A program made the position numbers and the translations under genes. Shown here piece after piece: positions 7,250 through 15,570 of a stretch of DNA of 57,579 nt (position 1 is the first letter of the stretch; each line of letters begins with the position of its first letter). The notes beneath the pieces are model-generated. The model was not told the origin of the DNA. It saw nothing but the letters and a program-made list of their open reading frames with translations, and did no database searches. This stretch comes from Clostridia bacterium (GTDB lineage: Bacteria; Bacillota; Clostridia; Oscillospirales; CAG-272): the NCBI GenBank assembly GCA_017453365.1, contig JAFTKH010000001.1, forward strand, positions 1 through 57,579. Direction: 5' to 3'.

Positions 7250-7851
7250 ATGCGTACTGTGCAAACAATCCCGTAATCCGAGTAGATTATAGCGGTGAGT
7301 TTTGGGAAGAAATAGACCTTGACGTATGCAATACATTGCTCGAAGGAAGAGGCGGAGGTTTCGGAGTCGGCTCGGCGTACCGTAACTACAGTGTATATTC
7401 AAAAACAGCAAGCTACAATGCATTTCACGGCAGCTATTACTTTTCGGGACGTGGCACTATTGGGAGATATAGTGCAAAGTTTTCGATAGGCGGCTACGGC
7501 TCTGTAACTGTAACCGACGATATGGCGAAAAAATCCGACACTATCAAAAAGATATATTGGATGCAAAAAACAGGAAGCGCTTCGAAAAAAGGCACTCATC
7601 ATTCTTCTTTCCCGAATATAGTCGATAATTATGCCGGATATGCCACAAAATTTAATATTAAAAACGGCACATTATATCAGATAAAAGGTGCATATAGAGG
7701 TGTTGACGGAAGATTTGAATGGATAAAACAAAACGGTTATATTACACACCGCATGTTTGTCGAAGAGGGGGGGAATCAATGGTATACCAATCATACGATA
7801 ATAGACTTAAAAAGATGTCCGAAATGGGATTTCGGATTACTTGGAGCTTAA
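7216..7851 (+). pseudogene. displaced Rhs tip, frame broken at both ends
   Basis: The frame opens with the Rhs core (STGQGLTASNMYAYC, then NNPVIRVDYSG) and continues into a linker shared with 89-313 and a C-terminal domain containing GVDGRFEWIKQNGYITHRMF. Upstream it is out of frame with the Rhs scrap at 7167-7214 and has no ribosome site. Near the end it passes a run of seven G (7767-7773). As written the frame runs on to 7851; with six G it would read EEGGINGIPIIR and stop at 7799-7801, which looks like the natural end and would overlap the next gene by only about 23 bases. The toxin family is not recognised; THRMF-type endings occur in other Rhs and WapA tips as I remember them. Confidence 0.6.
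7426..7528 (+). repeat. 103-bp direct repeat, copy 2
   Basis: Partner of 104-206, offset 7322 bases. Here it is embedded in a longer tip that still carries the Rhs core upstream. Confidence 0.85.
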
Positions 7852-8297
7852 TTGCTGTCGGTTTAAAGCAATATGATTCTCTAGAGCCACAGCTTGCTTA
7901 TGAAGATTTGTTCGACTATATAAAGGAAAACATTGGGTCAGATAATGTGGAAGAAGACAAATATCTCGCTGTTTTAATCCATGAAGGAGACATTCAAGAA
8001 ACAAAAAAAGCAATTGAGAGAAACAAAGTAGGAGAAAATACGAACGAAAAGTTTGAAATGAGAAAATGGCGAGCGCTTGAGCTGAGTGAATTGTTGCTCG
8101 ATGAAGAGAACTATTCGCTTTTAGTCACGAAACTGTACGATTTCTGGCTCTCTTTCGCGTTCTTGGACGACAGCTTCAAAATGTATCCCAAGGATTCCGT
8201 GGAATTTCTTTCCCGAAGCAACAAAGACGTGATTAATGATCATATCGAATGGCTTAAGAATGAAACAAGCGATATAATATCTACGGAGTCATTATGA
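7779..8297 (+). CDS. DUF2247-like immunity protein
   Basis: A 172-residue acidic, helical, soluble protein. I take ATG 7779 because the G-rich run just upstream (7767-7773) can serve as ribosome site; ATG 7815 is an alternative. Either start overlaps the toxin tip, as tip-immunity pairs often do. The pattern of conserved Trp and Leu (ITWSLIAVGL, then RKWRALELSELLLDE, then LYDFWLSFAF) resembles DUF2247, a family seen as immunity proteins; this match is from memory and only moderate. It is the last gene of the Rhs array. No membrane helix or signal peptide is present. Confidence 0.55.
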   Translation: MVYQSYDNRLKKMSEMGFRITWSLIAVGLKQYDSLEPQLAYEDLFDYIKENIGSDNVEEDKYLAVLIHEGDIQETKKAIERNKVGENTNEKFEMRKWRALELSELLLDEENYSLLVTKLYDFWLSFAFLDDSFKMYPKDSVEFLSRSNKDVINDHIEWLKNETSDIISTESL

Positions 8298-8393
8298 GTA
8301 ATTTTGTTTTATAAAACCCGCAAGTACAATCCTACAAATACTCATCGCGGTAGTAATCGGCGGCGTGATATTATTAGCAACCGGCTACCAAAA
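8298..8393 (+). other. short membrane-segment remnant
   Basis: One plus-strand frame reads TILQILIAVVIGGVILLATG and continues to a TGA inside the next hairpin, a typical membrane helix, but it has no start codon. It may be the tail of a lost gene at the edge of the array. Otherwise I see nothing here. Confidence 0.25.
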
Positions 8394-8426
8394 AGAGGTC
8401 AACTTGGTGTTCTCAAGTTGACCTCT
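8394..8426 (-). terminator. rho-independent terminator of the galT operon
   Basis: A perfect 13-bp inverted repeat (AGAGGTCAACTTG and its complement) with a 7-base loop. Read on the minus strand it is followed by TTTTT, so it ends the transcript that finishes with galT. Confidence 0.85.
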
Positions 8427-8449
8427 TAAATATAAAGATGAAAAGGTTG

Positions 8450-9952
8450 TTACTTATTTACGTAATCCACAAAGCGCAAGAAGGCGGCTCTGCCTGCCTT
8501 ATCGGTTTTGTAGACGCCTGCGTCCTCGAGGACGCGAACGAAGGTTTTTCCTATTTCTAATTTGATTATCTCCTCGGTATTTTCCTCGGTGAAGACGTAG
8601 CTATGCTCGAAGCGGGAGAACCACTCGGCATGCTTCGTGAGCTCGGGAATATCGGTGAAGGGGATTTTTTTATTTACAGCGTCCTTCATCAGCTCTATCT
8701 CCGCTTTAAGTCGGGAGGGGAGCACGGCGAGGCCCATTACCTCGATAAGGCCGATGTTTTCCTTCTTTATATTATGGTGCTCGCTATGGGGGTGGTAGAG
8801 TCCGAGAGGGTGCTCTTCTGTCGTCAGATTATTGCGAAGAGCGAGGTCGAGCTCGAAGTCCTCACCGCGCCGTCTCGCGATAGGCGTTATAGTATTGTGG
8901 GGCTCGCCGTCGGTTTCAGCGAATATATTTGCCTCGGGGTCGGAGTATGCACGCCACGCTATAAGTATTTTATCGGCAAGCTCTACGAGGCGCTCTCTGC
9001 TGTTTGAACGAAGACGTATTACCGCAAGGGGCCAAGCAACAATGCCCGCCGTGATATCCTCAAAGTCACGGAAGGAGAGCGGTATTTCTATCTCTGCACG
9101 CTCCATAGCGAAGGTGTACCTTCCGCCCTGCATATGGTCGTGAGAGAGGATAGAGCCTCCGACTATCGGAAGGTCGGCGTTGGAGCCTATGAAATAGTGA
9201 GGAAAGCAGTCGACGAAGCCGAGAAGCTTCTCGAAGCTCGAGCGGTCTATCTTCATCGGGGTATGCTCCGACGAAAGAGCAATACAGTGCTCGTTGTAGT
9301 AAACGTAGGGGGAATACTGTAAGAACCAGGGGCTTCCCGCCATATCAAAGGGTATCTGGCGCAAATTTTGGCGCGCCGGCTTCGAAAGTGTGCCTGCATA
9401 GCCCTCGTTCTCGTGGCAGAGAAGGCATTTCGGATATCCCGACGGTGCGAGCTTTTTTGCCGCAGCTATGGCCTTCGGGTCCTTCTCGGGCTTTGAGAGA
9501 TTGACGGTGATATCAATATTGCCGTACGCCGACTCAACCTGCCATTTCATATCCTTCGCTATTCTGTCGGTGCGTATGTAATTAGAGTTGCAGGCAAGCG
9601 AGTAGAAATAATCGGTGGCAAGCCTCGGGTTTTTGCGGTAGAGCTCACGGAAGCGTGCGTTCACACCCGAGGGTCTGTCTATAAGAGCACCCATAAGCTC
9701 TGTGTCGAAAAGGTCGCGGTAAACGACCGAGTTTTCCTCAATAAGGCCTTTTTCATACGCATAGTCGAGCGCGTCCGAAAGTATATCGGCAAGGGGCCTT
9801 GCTCCTTTCGTTTTCTGCGGCTCGAAATCGGAAAGGCCGAGTAGCTTCATTAAGCGCGCGGTGGCGTACGCACGGTCCTCCTCTGTTATAAGCTCACGGG
9901 ATATTGCGTATTCCACGAGCTCGGATACGGTGTAATTGATGTTGCGGGTCAT
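8450..9952 (-). CDS. galT: UDP-glucose-hexose-1-phosphate uridylyltransferase
   Basis: Transfers UMP between UDP-glucose and galactose-1-phosphate in the Leloir pathway (cytosol). The 500-residue length is that of the Firmicutes GalT type, longer than the E. coli enzyme. Diagnostic segments are CLLCHENEGYAG, the PFDMAGSPWFLQYSPYVY stretch and the active-site region GGSILSHDHMQGG, whose HDHMQ contains the HxH-type catalytic histidine site. I choose ATG 9952 because GGAG lies 6 bases upstream; an ATG at 9964 lies inside the end of the MATE gene. No galK or galE is beside it. It is the last gene before the terminator at 8394-8426 and overlaps no other function, so its place after the Rnf and transporter genes may be incidental. 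Confidence 0.93.
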   Translation of the reverse strand: MTRNINYTVSELVEYAISRELITEEDRAYATARLMKLLGLSDFEPQKTKGARPLADILSDALDYAYEKGLIEENSVVYRDLFDTELMGALIDRPSGVNARFRELYRKNPRLATDYFYSLACNSNYIRTDRIAKDMKWQVESAYGNIDITVNLSKPEKDPKAIAAAKKLAPSGYPKCLLCHENEGYAGTLSKPARQNLRQIPFDMAGSPWFLQYSPYVYYNEHCIALSSEHTPMKIDRSSFEKLLGFVDCFPHYFIGSNADLPIVGGSILSHDHMQGGRYTFAMERAEIEIPLSFRDFEDITAGIVAWPLAVIRLRSNSRERLVELADKILIAWRAYSDPEANIFAETDGEPHNTITPIARRRGEDFELDLALRNNLTTEEHPLGLYHPHSEHHNIKKENIGLIEVMGLAVLPSRLKAEIELMKDAVNKKIPFTDIPELTKHAEWFSRFEHSYVFTEENTEEIIKLEIGKTFVRVLEDAGVYKTDKAGRAAFLRFVDYVNK

Positions 9953-9953
9953 T

Positions 9954-11300
9954 TTAATCTCCATAGGAATTATTTGTTAGCGGTTTGCGTTTTTTTGCGA
10001 AGAAAAGAAGAAGGAGTGCTATAATAAAGGTCATAAGCTCTGCTATCGGCATACTGTAGAACAGTGCATCAGCACCAAATATCGCGGGAAATGCGAATAC
10101 GAACAAAAGCGGAAAGATGACCCCTCGGCATAAGGATATACACACGGATGCGCCGCGTCGGAGCACCGACTGAAAATAGAAGGTGAGAACGATGCTTATA
10201 CCCGTAAATCCAATTGCCATATTGTATATACGCACTATGGGCGGTCCGATTTTCATAACCCCGTCGGTTACGTCCATATATATTTTCAAAATTACGTCCG
10301 GAAGGAGCTGTGTAAGGAGAGTGAAGGCTACTCCCAGCGCTACGGATGCTGCCAGAGATATTTTAAGTGTCTTATTTACTCTTTCGTGCGCCCCTGCACC
10401 GTAGTTAGCCGACACCAGAGGCTGCAGTGCCGTTCCTACGGCATTGTATAAGCAGTAGAACATAACGGCTACGGTAGACGCCGTTCCGAAAACGGCAAGA
10501 TGCTCCTCGGTAAAGAGGTTGAGTATCATCTTGTTGTACGCTGTCGCGGTGATCGCAAAGGCTAGCTCGAGAATAAATGCTGAGGCACCTAGGGTAAAAA
10601 TCTTTGTGAGCTTATTTCCGAGGTGCTTGATTTTTGTAAATTTAAGCGTACATTTCTTTCTGAAAAAGTATGCTGCCATAATAAGAAAGGCAACGGTCTG
10701 GCCTATAGCGGTAGCAAGACCTGCACCGAGGACGCCCAGATTACAGCCGAAGACAAGAAATACGTCCAAAAAAATATTCAACCCGCCCCCTATTGCCGTT
10801 GCGAAGGTGGGAGTAAAAGCCTCACCGTCGTTCCGCATAAAGGCAGAAAGTGTTGCGCTCATTGTAAAGGTTGGAGATATTATTGCAATCGGTAGCATAT
10901 AGGTAACGGCATAATCAAGCCTTTGTCCCTCTCCGCCAAAAAAGGTGAGAAGCTCCCGTGGAAAAATGAGGAGAATTGCGCATACCAGCGCCGACATAAT
11001 AGCCGCGATAATAACGCTTAAGGTATAAAAGCCACGCGCCTCGTCAAGATTTCCGCCAGCCTTTCGGTTGCTCATCATAACTGAGCCGCCGACACCTGCG
11101 AGTACACCCGGAGCCATCATAAGGGCCCAAAGGGGATTGACACACGCGAGCGCCGCTGCTGCGGTCGGCCCGGAATGCTGTCCTACGCACATCATATCGA
11201 CGGTGGAATATATTGTGCTTATTATCGTGCTTCCAAGCGCTGATGCAAAAAGAGTGAGGAAGGCGGTATGTATTTTGCCTCCCAAGAGGTTTACTTTCAT
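9954..11300 (-). CDS. MATE-family efflux transporter
   Basis: A 448-residue, 12-helix inner-membrane protein. The N-terminal stretch with STIYSTVDMMCVGQ, the GLNIFLDVFLVFGCNLGVLGAGLA-type loop (quoted in part: GVLGAGLATAIGQT) and the internal similarity of the two halves are typical of MATE exporters of the DinF/MepA type, which expel drugs or metabolites using a sodium or proton gradient. It lies 1 base after the galT start and 4 bases after the Gx transporter stop, so it is in one transcript with both. Because Rnf builds a sodium or proton gradient, the coupling ion could come from the upstream operon. The substrate is unknown. Confidence 0.9.
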   Translation of the reverse strand: MKVNLLGGKIHTAFLTLFASALGSTIISTIYSTVDMMCVGQHSGPTAAAALACVNPLWALMMAPGVLAGVGGSVMMSNRKAGGNLDEARGFYTLSVIIAAIMSALVCAILLIFPRELLTFFGGEGQRLDYAVTYMLPIAIISPTFTMSATLSAFMRNDGEAFTPTFATAIGGGLNIFLDVFLVFGCNLGVLGAGLATAIGQTVAFLIMAAYFFRKKCTLKFTKIKHLGNKLTKIFTLGASAFILELAFAITATAYNKMILNLFTEEHLAVFGTASTVAVMFYCLYNAVGTALQPLVSANYGAGAHERVNKTLKISLAASVALGVAFTLLTQLLPDVILKIYMDVTDGVMKIGPPIVRIYNMAIGFTGISIVLTFYFQSVLRRGASVCISLCRGVIFPLLFVFAFPAIFGADALFYSMPIAELMTFIIALLLLFFAKKRKPLTNNSYGD

Positions 11301-11304
11301 AGAA

Positions 11305-11796
11305 CTATATTTTTATCCTTTTTGTGAGCTCGTTCGAAATAAGGCCTATCGCAATACCCGCGAGAGTACCCGACAGGATAAGGAAGGGAAGATAATATAT
11401 TATTGACGCCGTTCCCATTACTATGGCTGCGGCTATTATCTGTCCTGCGTTGTGAGCGACGCCGCCGATTATGCTCACCCCTACGGTGTGAAGCTTAAAA
11501 ACCCGGCGCGAAAGTACCATAAGCGCGAAGCTTAAGACCGCGCCCGAAAGACTGTAGATAAGGCTCGCGACACTGCCGAAAAGCAGCGCGGAAAGGCCGA
11601 CCCTGACTAGTGACACACCGGCCGCAGGCCCCTCGCCGAGCTTATACATGGCAAATATGACAGCAACGTTTGCAAGACCCAGCTTCACGCCGGGTATCGG
11701 CACGAAGGTGGGGAGTCTCGACTCAATAAAAGAGAGGAGCATAGCGACGGCGACAGTCACGGAGAGTGCTGCGAGTATTTTCGTGTTTCTCTTCAT
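11305..11796 (-). CDS. Gx transporter family protein (heptaprenyl diphosphate synthase component I-like)
   Basis: A 163-residue protein with about five membrane helices. The N-terminal pattern ESRLPTFVPIPGVKLGLANV is diagnostic of the family often annotated as heptaprenyl diphosphate synthase component I or Gx transporter. Its fold resembles the S components of vitamin ECF transporters, so small-molecule uptake is as likely as an isoprenoid role. I take ATG 11796 because GGGAGG lies 5 bases upstream. It follows the NusG-domain-II gene by 26 bases; in Clostridia these two often travel together and with Rnf or ApbE genes. What it transports is not known. Confidence 0.8.
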   Translation of the reverse strand: MKRNTKILAALSVTVAVAMLLSFIESRLPTFVPIPGVKLGLANVAVIFAMYKLGEGPAAGVSLVRVGLSALLFGSVASLIYSLSGAVLSFALMVLSRRVFKLHTVGVSIIGGVAHNAGQIIAAAIVMGTASIIYYLPFLILSGTLAGIAIGLISNELTKRIKI

Positions 11797-11822
11797 TAGT
11801 CCTCCCAAAAGAGCCGATGTTT

Positions 11823-12212
11823 TTACGGAGAGCCGGGTACGAGCTCGGGGCCCGCACCCCCATCACCGACGACGGTTACGGAGATTTTATTTGGCAGGCA
11901 AACGATAGCTTCGCCGACCTGCTTTATCCTTCCCGTCTTGATACAGGTGCCGTCGGGACAGTCTGCTTCCTTCATATATACCTCTCCGTCCTCGATAACG
12001 AGTGTGTTTGTGCCACCGTGGAGCAAGTATTCTCCGTCTACCGACAGAGGATAGGTCGCAACGAGCTCTCCGTCTGTGCGGACCTCGGCGTATGTGCCCC
12101 TCGGCATAACGAGATTTATGACGACAAGAGAGATAACCGAAAGAAAAAGCAGCAGGACGGCGATAGTCGTCTCTTTTTTGTACTTAACAAAAAACGTGCA
12201 TAGTCTTTTCAT
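11823..12212 (-). CDS. NusG domain II-containing membrane-anchored protein
   Basis: A 129-residue protein with a short basic N-terminus, one membrane helix (about residues 17-36) and a C-terminal extracytoplasmic beta domain of the NusG-II type. The CPDGTC motif followed by KTGRIKQVGEAIVCLPNKI is the hallmark of the family. Despite the name it is not a transcription factor. Its two close cysteines could be a redox or metal site. It sits between rnfB and the Gx transporter gene with gaps of 24 and 26 bases, and is cotranscribed with Rnf. A role in maturation or electron transfer on the outer face of the membrane is a guess from this setting. Confidence 0.85.
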   Translation of the reverse strand: MKRLCTFFVKYKKETTIAVLLLFLSVISLVVINLVMPRGTYAEVRTDGELVATYPLSVDGEYLLHGGTNTLVIEDGEVYMKEADCPDGTCIKTGRIKQVGEAIVCLPNKISVTVVGDGGAGPELVPGSP

Positions 12213-12236
12213 CGGTTATCTCAACTCTTCTTCTGT

Positions 12237-13049
12237 TTAAAAATGTGCGCCGCAGATGAAATTGCCCTCGTGAATACAGCCGGTGGGGCATACCTTAACG
12301 CACGCGCCACAGCCCGTGCATTTGTCGTAATCTATTACGGCGAGATTGTCTATTACGTGTATCGCGTCGTGAGGACAGGTCTTTTCACACTTTCCGCAGG
12401 CGATACAGCCGTTCTTACACGCCTTGCGCGTGATAGCGCCCTTGTCGTGGTTGGAGCACTCGACAACGACTCTTGAGGTGTCTTTTATAAGCTTGAAGAG
12501 GTGGTTAGGACATTCGCGCGTGCAGATGCCGCAGCCTATACACTTCTTCGGGTCAACCCGAGCAACTCCGTTTTCAATGCGTATGGCCTCCGTCGGACAG
12601 GCTCTGACACAATCACCGTAGCCAAGGCAGGCGTAATTACACATTCTGTCACCCTGGTATGCCATATTTGCGGTACGGCAGGTGCTCTGTCCTATATAGT
12701 CGTATTTCTTTGCAACTACGTCGCACGTACCGTTGCAGCCTACGTAGGACACCATTTCGACAACCTCTCCTGCCGTAACGCCGAGTATCTCGGCAATTCC
12801 GCGAGCGGTGTCGTCACCTCCGGGAATACACAGGTTCGTTTTATCCGTTTTTCCTTCAGAGAGAGCCTTCGCATAGGCGTCGCAGCCTGAAAAGCCGCAT
12901 GCGCCGCAGTTGGCACTCGGCAGACATTCGCGGATAGCAAGAGCGCGCTCGTCTTCCTTCACGGCGAAATAACGCGACGCTACGGTAAGAAGTACCGCAC
13001 ATAGAATTCCAATACCGAGAAGTATGAGTATGGGCAAGAGTATATCCAT
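12237..13049 (-). CDS. rnfB: Rnf complex iron-sulfur subunit B
   Basis: Subunit B of the ion-pumping ferredoxin:NAD oxidoreductase; it takes electrons from ferredoxin. The 270-residue protein has an N-terminal membrane helix, the 4Fe-4S cluster motif CLPSANCGACGFSGC, and a C-terminal ferredoxin-like array: CNYACLGYGDCVRAC, CIGCGICTRECP, CIACGKCEKTCP and CTGCGACVKVCP. The number of clusters is high, as in clostridial RnfB. I take ATG 13049, two bases after the rnfA stop, with GGGAGG ten bases upstream inside rnfA; an upstream ATG would give a non-homologous extension of 25 residues. It is the last core rnf gene in the C-D-G-E-A-B order. Confidence 0.96.
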   Translation of the reverse strand: MDILLPILILLGIGILCAVLLTVASRYFAVKEDERALAIRECLPSANCGACGFSGCDAYAKALSEGKTDKTNLCIPGGDDTARGIAEILGVTAGEVVEMVSYVGCNGTCDVVAKKYDYIGQSTCRTANMAYQGDRMCNYACLGYGDCVRACPTEAIRIENGVARVDPKKCIGCGICTRECPNHLFKLIKDTSRVVVECSNHDKGAITRKACKNGCIACGKCEKTCPHDAIHVIDNLAVIDYDKCTGCGACVKVCPTGCIHEGNFICGAHF

Positions 13050-13050
13050 A

Positions 13051-13647
13051 TTAAACACCTCCCAGCATATTTTCAACGACGCCCGAGAAGCCGAAGAAGG
13101 CGAGGGCAACGATAGAAGCGGCAACGAGGGTTATGGGCACACCCCGAAACGCCTTCGGCGCGGGGCAGTTTTCAATTCTCGAGCGAACGCCCGCGAAGAG
13201 CACCATAGCGAGTAGAAATCCAAGTCCTACACCGAGAGAAGAAATCATACTCTCGATAAAGTTGTAGCCGTCGGTTATATTGTTGAGCGTTACTCCGAGG
13301 ACGGCACAGTTCGTGGTTATAAGAGGAAGGTACACGCCGAGCGACTTATGAAGCGCAGGCAAAAGCTTCTTCATAACTATCTCAACGAACTGAACGAGCG
13401 CCGCAATTACGAGAATGAAAACTATAGTTTGCAAATACGCAAGTTTTGCGGGGGCGAGAATATAGGTGTAGATGGGATATGTCACAGCGGTTGCCGCAAG
13501 CATAACGAAGGTTACTGCTATGCCCATGCCGCTCGCCTGGTTGAATTTCTTCGATACTCCGAGGAAGGGACAGATGCCGAGGAACTGCTGTAGGACGTAG
13601 TTGTTTACCAGAACGCCCGCCATAAGAATGAGAATATATTTAGTCAT
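13051..13647 (-). CDS. rnfA: Rnf complex membrane subunit A
   Basis: Integral membrane subunit of Rnf, 198 residues and six helices, related to NqrE. The segment NNYVLQQFLGICPFLGVSKK near the start is characteristic; in homologues this region and the matching half in RnfE hold cysteines that ligate a membrane-embedded iron-sulfur cluster (here the Cys of GICPF and the Cys of TTNCAVLG). Its first eight bases overlap the end of rnfE and its stop is next to the rnfB start, so translation is coupled. It helps form the ion path driven by ferredoxin oxidation. Confidence 0.96.
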   Translation of the reverse strand: MTKYILILMAGVLVNNYVLQQFLGICPFLGVSKKFNQASGMGIAVTFVMLAATAVTYPIYTYILAPAKLAYLQTIVFILVIAALVQFVEIVMKKLLPALHKSLGVYLPLITTNCAVLGVTLNNITDGYNFIESMISSLGVGLGFLLAMVLFAGVRSRIENCPAPKAFRGVPITLVAASIVALAFFGFSGVVENMLGGV

Positions 13648-14365
13648 CAGCCTTCACCTCGCCTTCACCGTCGTTTGCGGCGAGCTCGGTAAGCTCGTTG
13701 CAAGAGGTTTTGTTGCACAGATGTGCAGAGGGACATCCGTCGCAGGAGAAGGATTTTCTCTTTACTCCGCCGCGCTTCTCGGTCAGCTTATTCATTACGG
13801 CAATAAGAATACCGAAAACCAGGAAGCCGCCGGGAGCTTGCGCAAGAACGGATATCTTGTAGTTTTCAAGGAAGGGGATGCTGTAGCCCCAGAAGCTTCC
13901 CGCACCGAGTACCTCGCGAATGAGCGCCATAAGCATAAGCGCAAGTAGGAAGCCGAGTCCCATACCGATACCGTCGAGTATGGAGTTTATGACGTTGTTC
14001 TTTCTCGCGTACATCTCCGCTCTGCCGAGAATGATGCAGTTAACTACGATGAGTGCAAGGTATACACCCAGCATTTCGTAAGCCTCGGGCAGGTGGGCCT
14101 CGAGCAGCATCTGAACTACTGTAACGAAGCTCGCGATTATGACTATATAGCAGGGAATACGCACTGTGTCGGGAATTATATTGCGGAGTGCAGATATCAC
14201 GGCGTTCGAGCATACGAGCACCGCCGTAGCGGCAATTCCCATATAAAATGCGGATTTAAGACTCGTTGTAACCGCCAGTGTCGGGCAAGTTCCGAGAACG
14301 AGTATCAGCACGGGATTTTCCATAATAATGCCGCGCAGAAGTATCATAAGCTTGCTGTTCTTCAT
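13640..14365 (-). CDS. rnfE: Rnf complex membrane subunit E with cysteine-rich tail
   Basis: Membrane subunit of Rnf, homologous to RnfA and NqrD. The first 195 residues hold six helices and the typical ENPVLILVLGTCPTLAVTT segment with its cluster-ligand Cys, and the matching VNCIILGRAE segment. After the last helix there is a tail of about 40 residues, absent from many RnfE proteins, with four cysteines (CDGCPSAHLCNKTSC) followed by an acidic end. This could bind an extra metal or cluster on the cytoplasmic side. The gene overlaps rnfG by one base and rnfA by eight, so all are translated as a set. Confidence 0.95.
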   Translation of the reverse strand: MKNSKLMILLRGIIMENPVLILVLGTCPTLAVTTSLKSAFYMGIAATAVLVCSNAVISALRNIIPDTVRIPCYIVIIASFVTVVQMLLEAHLPEAYEMLGVYLALIVVNCIILGRAEMYARKNNVINSILDGIGMGLGFLLALMLMALIREVLGAGSFWGYSIPFLENYKISVLAQAPGGFLVFGILIAVMNKLTEKRGGVKRKSFSCDGCPSAHLCNKTSCNELTELAANDGEGEVKADD

Positions 14366-15570
14366 TATGCGTTACCTCCCGTAAGAATTTCAAACACGGA
14401 AAAGGCGTGTCGAAGCGCACGCTTGTAGCCGCTCGAGGTGACGGGCGCACCGTCGATGTCGGGGACGGAGTATATTTCGTCCTTATCCTTATGCACGAAC
14501 TGCGAATAGAAGGTGCTGTCGGAGCATTTGGCCCCCGCCTCGTTCTCCGATTCGGATACGGTGAGCACGGACACTATGATGCCGTGCGGCGCCGAAGGTA
14601 CGTCGGTCGGTGACATATTAGCTATGGCAACCTTGATTTTGATAGGCTCGCCCGATGCATAGTCGGGGTCGCCATCCATACCGTAGCCGCGAGCGGAGAG
14701 CTCAAAGACGTAGATGCCTCCCGTGCTGACGTATGCTGCGGTAACCTCCGAGGGGGTTCCGTTCGGAAGAGCGACCGGGGTCAGGACGGAATTTTTGTAT
14801 ACGGAGTACGCGGAAAGTGCGTTCTCTATGAGCGCTTGCGATACGGTGGAATTTTCTACTGCGACGCCGTTTCTGATACCGATGAGGTTTTCTTTTATGG
14901 AAACGACAACGCCTTCGCCGCCGAGCTCGGTGTATATTGCATCGGCTCCGGTGATGTCGGTGGCAAACCATTTTTCAAATTTCGAACCCTCGGTGCCGAG
15001 CGCGGCATTAAGAGAATCCGCGAGCTTTTCCTCTTCTGTTCGTAAGTCGACCTCCGCGCCCGAAAGAGCGGCAAAGCCTGTAAGCGCATCCTTAACAGCG
15101 CCCGCATAGGCGCGCGAGGTAAGTGTAGAGCCCGTTTTGAGATACTCGGTGAAAGAATCCTCGGTCATACCGACGTAATATCCGCTCTCGGTCTTTTCGA
15201 AAACGGGCTCGGCATAGGACGGGGTTTCCTGATTTGCGGTACATTTTGTGCCGACGATTTTTCCGTCCTTGTCAATTCCTATCATAACGGTAAGGCCAGA
15301 GCTTTTGCCCGTCACGACCGCACGGAACACGTAACCGCCCTCTGCCGACTTCTTTACGAGGTCTATAGAGGATGGAAATTCCTCGGGTATCTCGACGGTG
15401 ACAAATCCGGAATGGTCCGGAAGCACCTCGCGAAGCGCCACTTCCGCTTTTTCATCGTTGTTTTGCTGTATTTTATCTGCGGTCAGTGTATTGACGAGGG
15501 CGAGAAGTGCCGCTACGACAAGACATATAGAGCCGAGAACTATAGAGGGAAGAAGCTTACTTTTTGTCAT
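14365..15570 (-). CDS. rnfG: Rnf complex FMN subunit G with two FMN-binding domains
   Basis: RnfG carries covalent FMN on the outer face of the membrane. At 401 residues it is about twice the usual length. After one N-terminal helix (residues 8-28), a first FMN-binding domain ends in TGSTLTSRA, whose Thr149 is the expected phosphoester-FMN site added by ApbE. A second, similar domain ends in DGAPVTSSGYKRA at residues 373-385, where the FMN-accepting Thr is replaced by Pro376. The second domain is thus probably not flavinylated in the usual way. The gene overlaps rnfD by 14 bases and rnfE by one. Confidence 0.93.
   Translation of the reverse strand: MTKSKLLPSIVLGSICLVVAALLALVNTLTADKIQQNNDEKAEVALREVLPDHSGFVTVEIPEEFPSSIDLVKKSAEGGYVFRAVVTGKSSGLTVMIGIDKDGKIVGTKCTANQETPSYAEPVFEKTESGYYVGMTEDSFTEYLKTGSTLTSRAYAGAVKDALTGFAALSGAEVDLRTEEEKLADSLNAALGTEGSKFEKWFATDITGADAIYTELGGEGVVVSIKENLIGIRNGVAVENSTVSQALIENALSAYSVYKNSVLTPVALPNGTPSEVTAAYVSTGGIYVFELSARGYGMDGDPDYASGEPIKIKVAIANMSPTDVPSAPHGIIVSVLTVSESENEAGAKCSDSTFYSQFVHKDKDEIYSVPDIDGAPVTSSGYKRALRHAFSVFEILTGGNA

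Noticed and set aside
1-8300. CRISPR array or prophage
   Set aside because: There are no regular short spaced repeats and no phage structural, integrase or lysis genes.
11823-12212. Transcription elongation factor NusG
   Set aside because: The protein has a membrane helix and lacks the NGN domain; only the domain II fold is shared.
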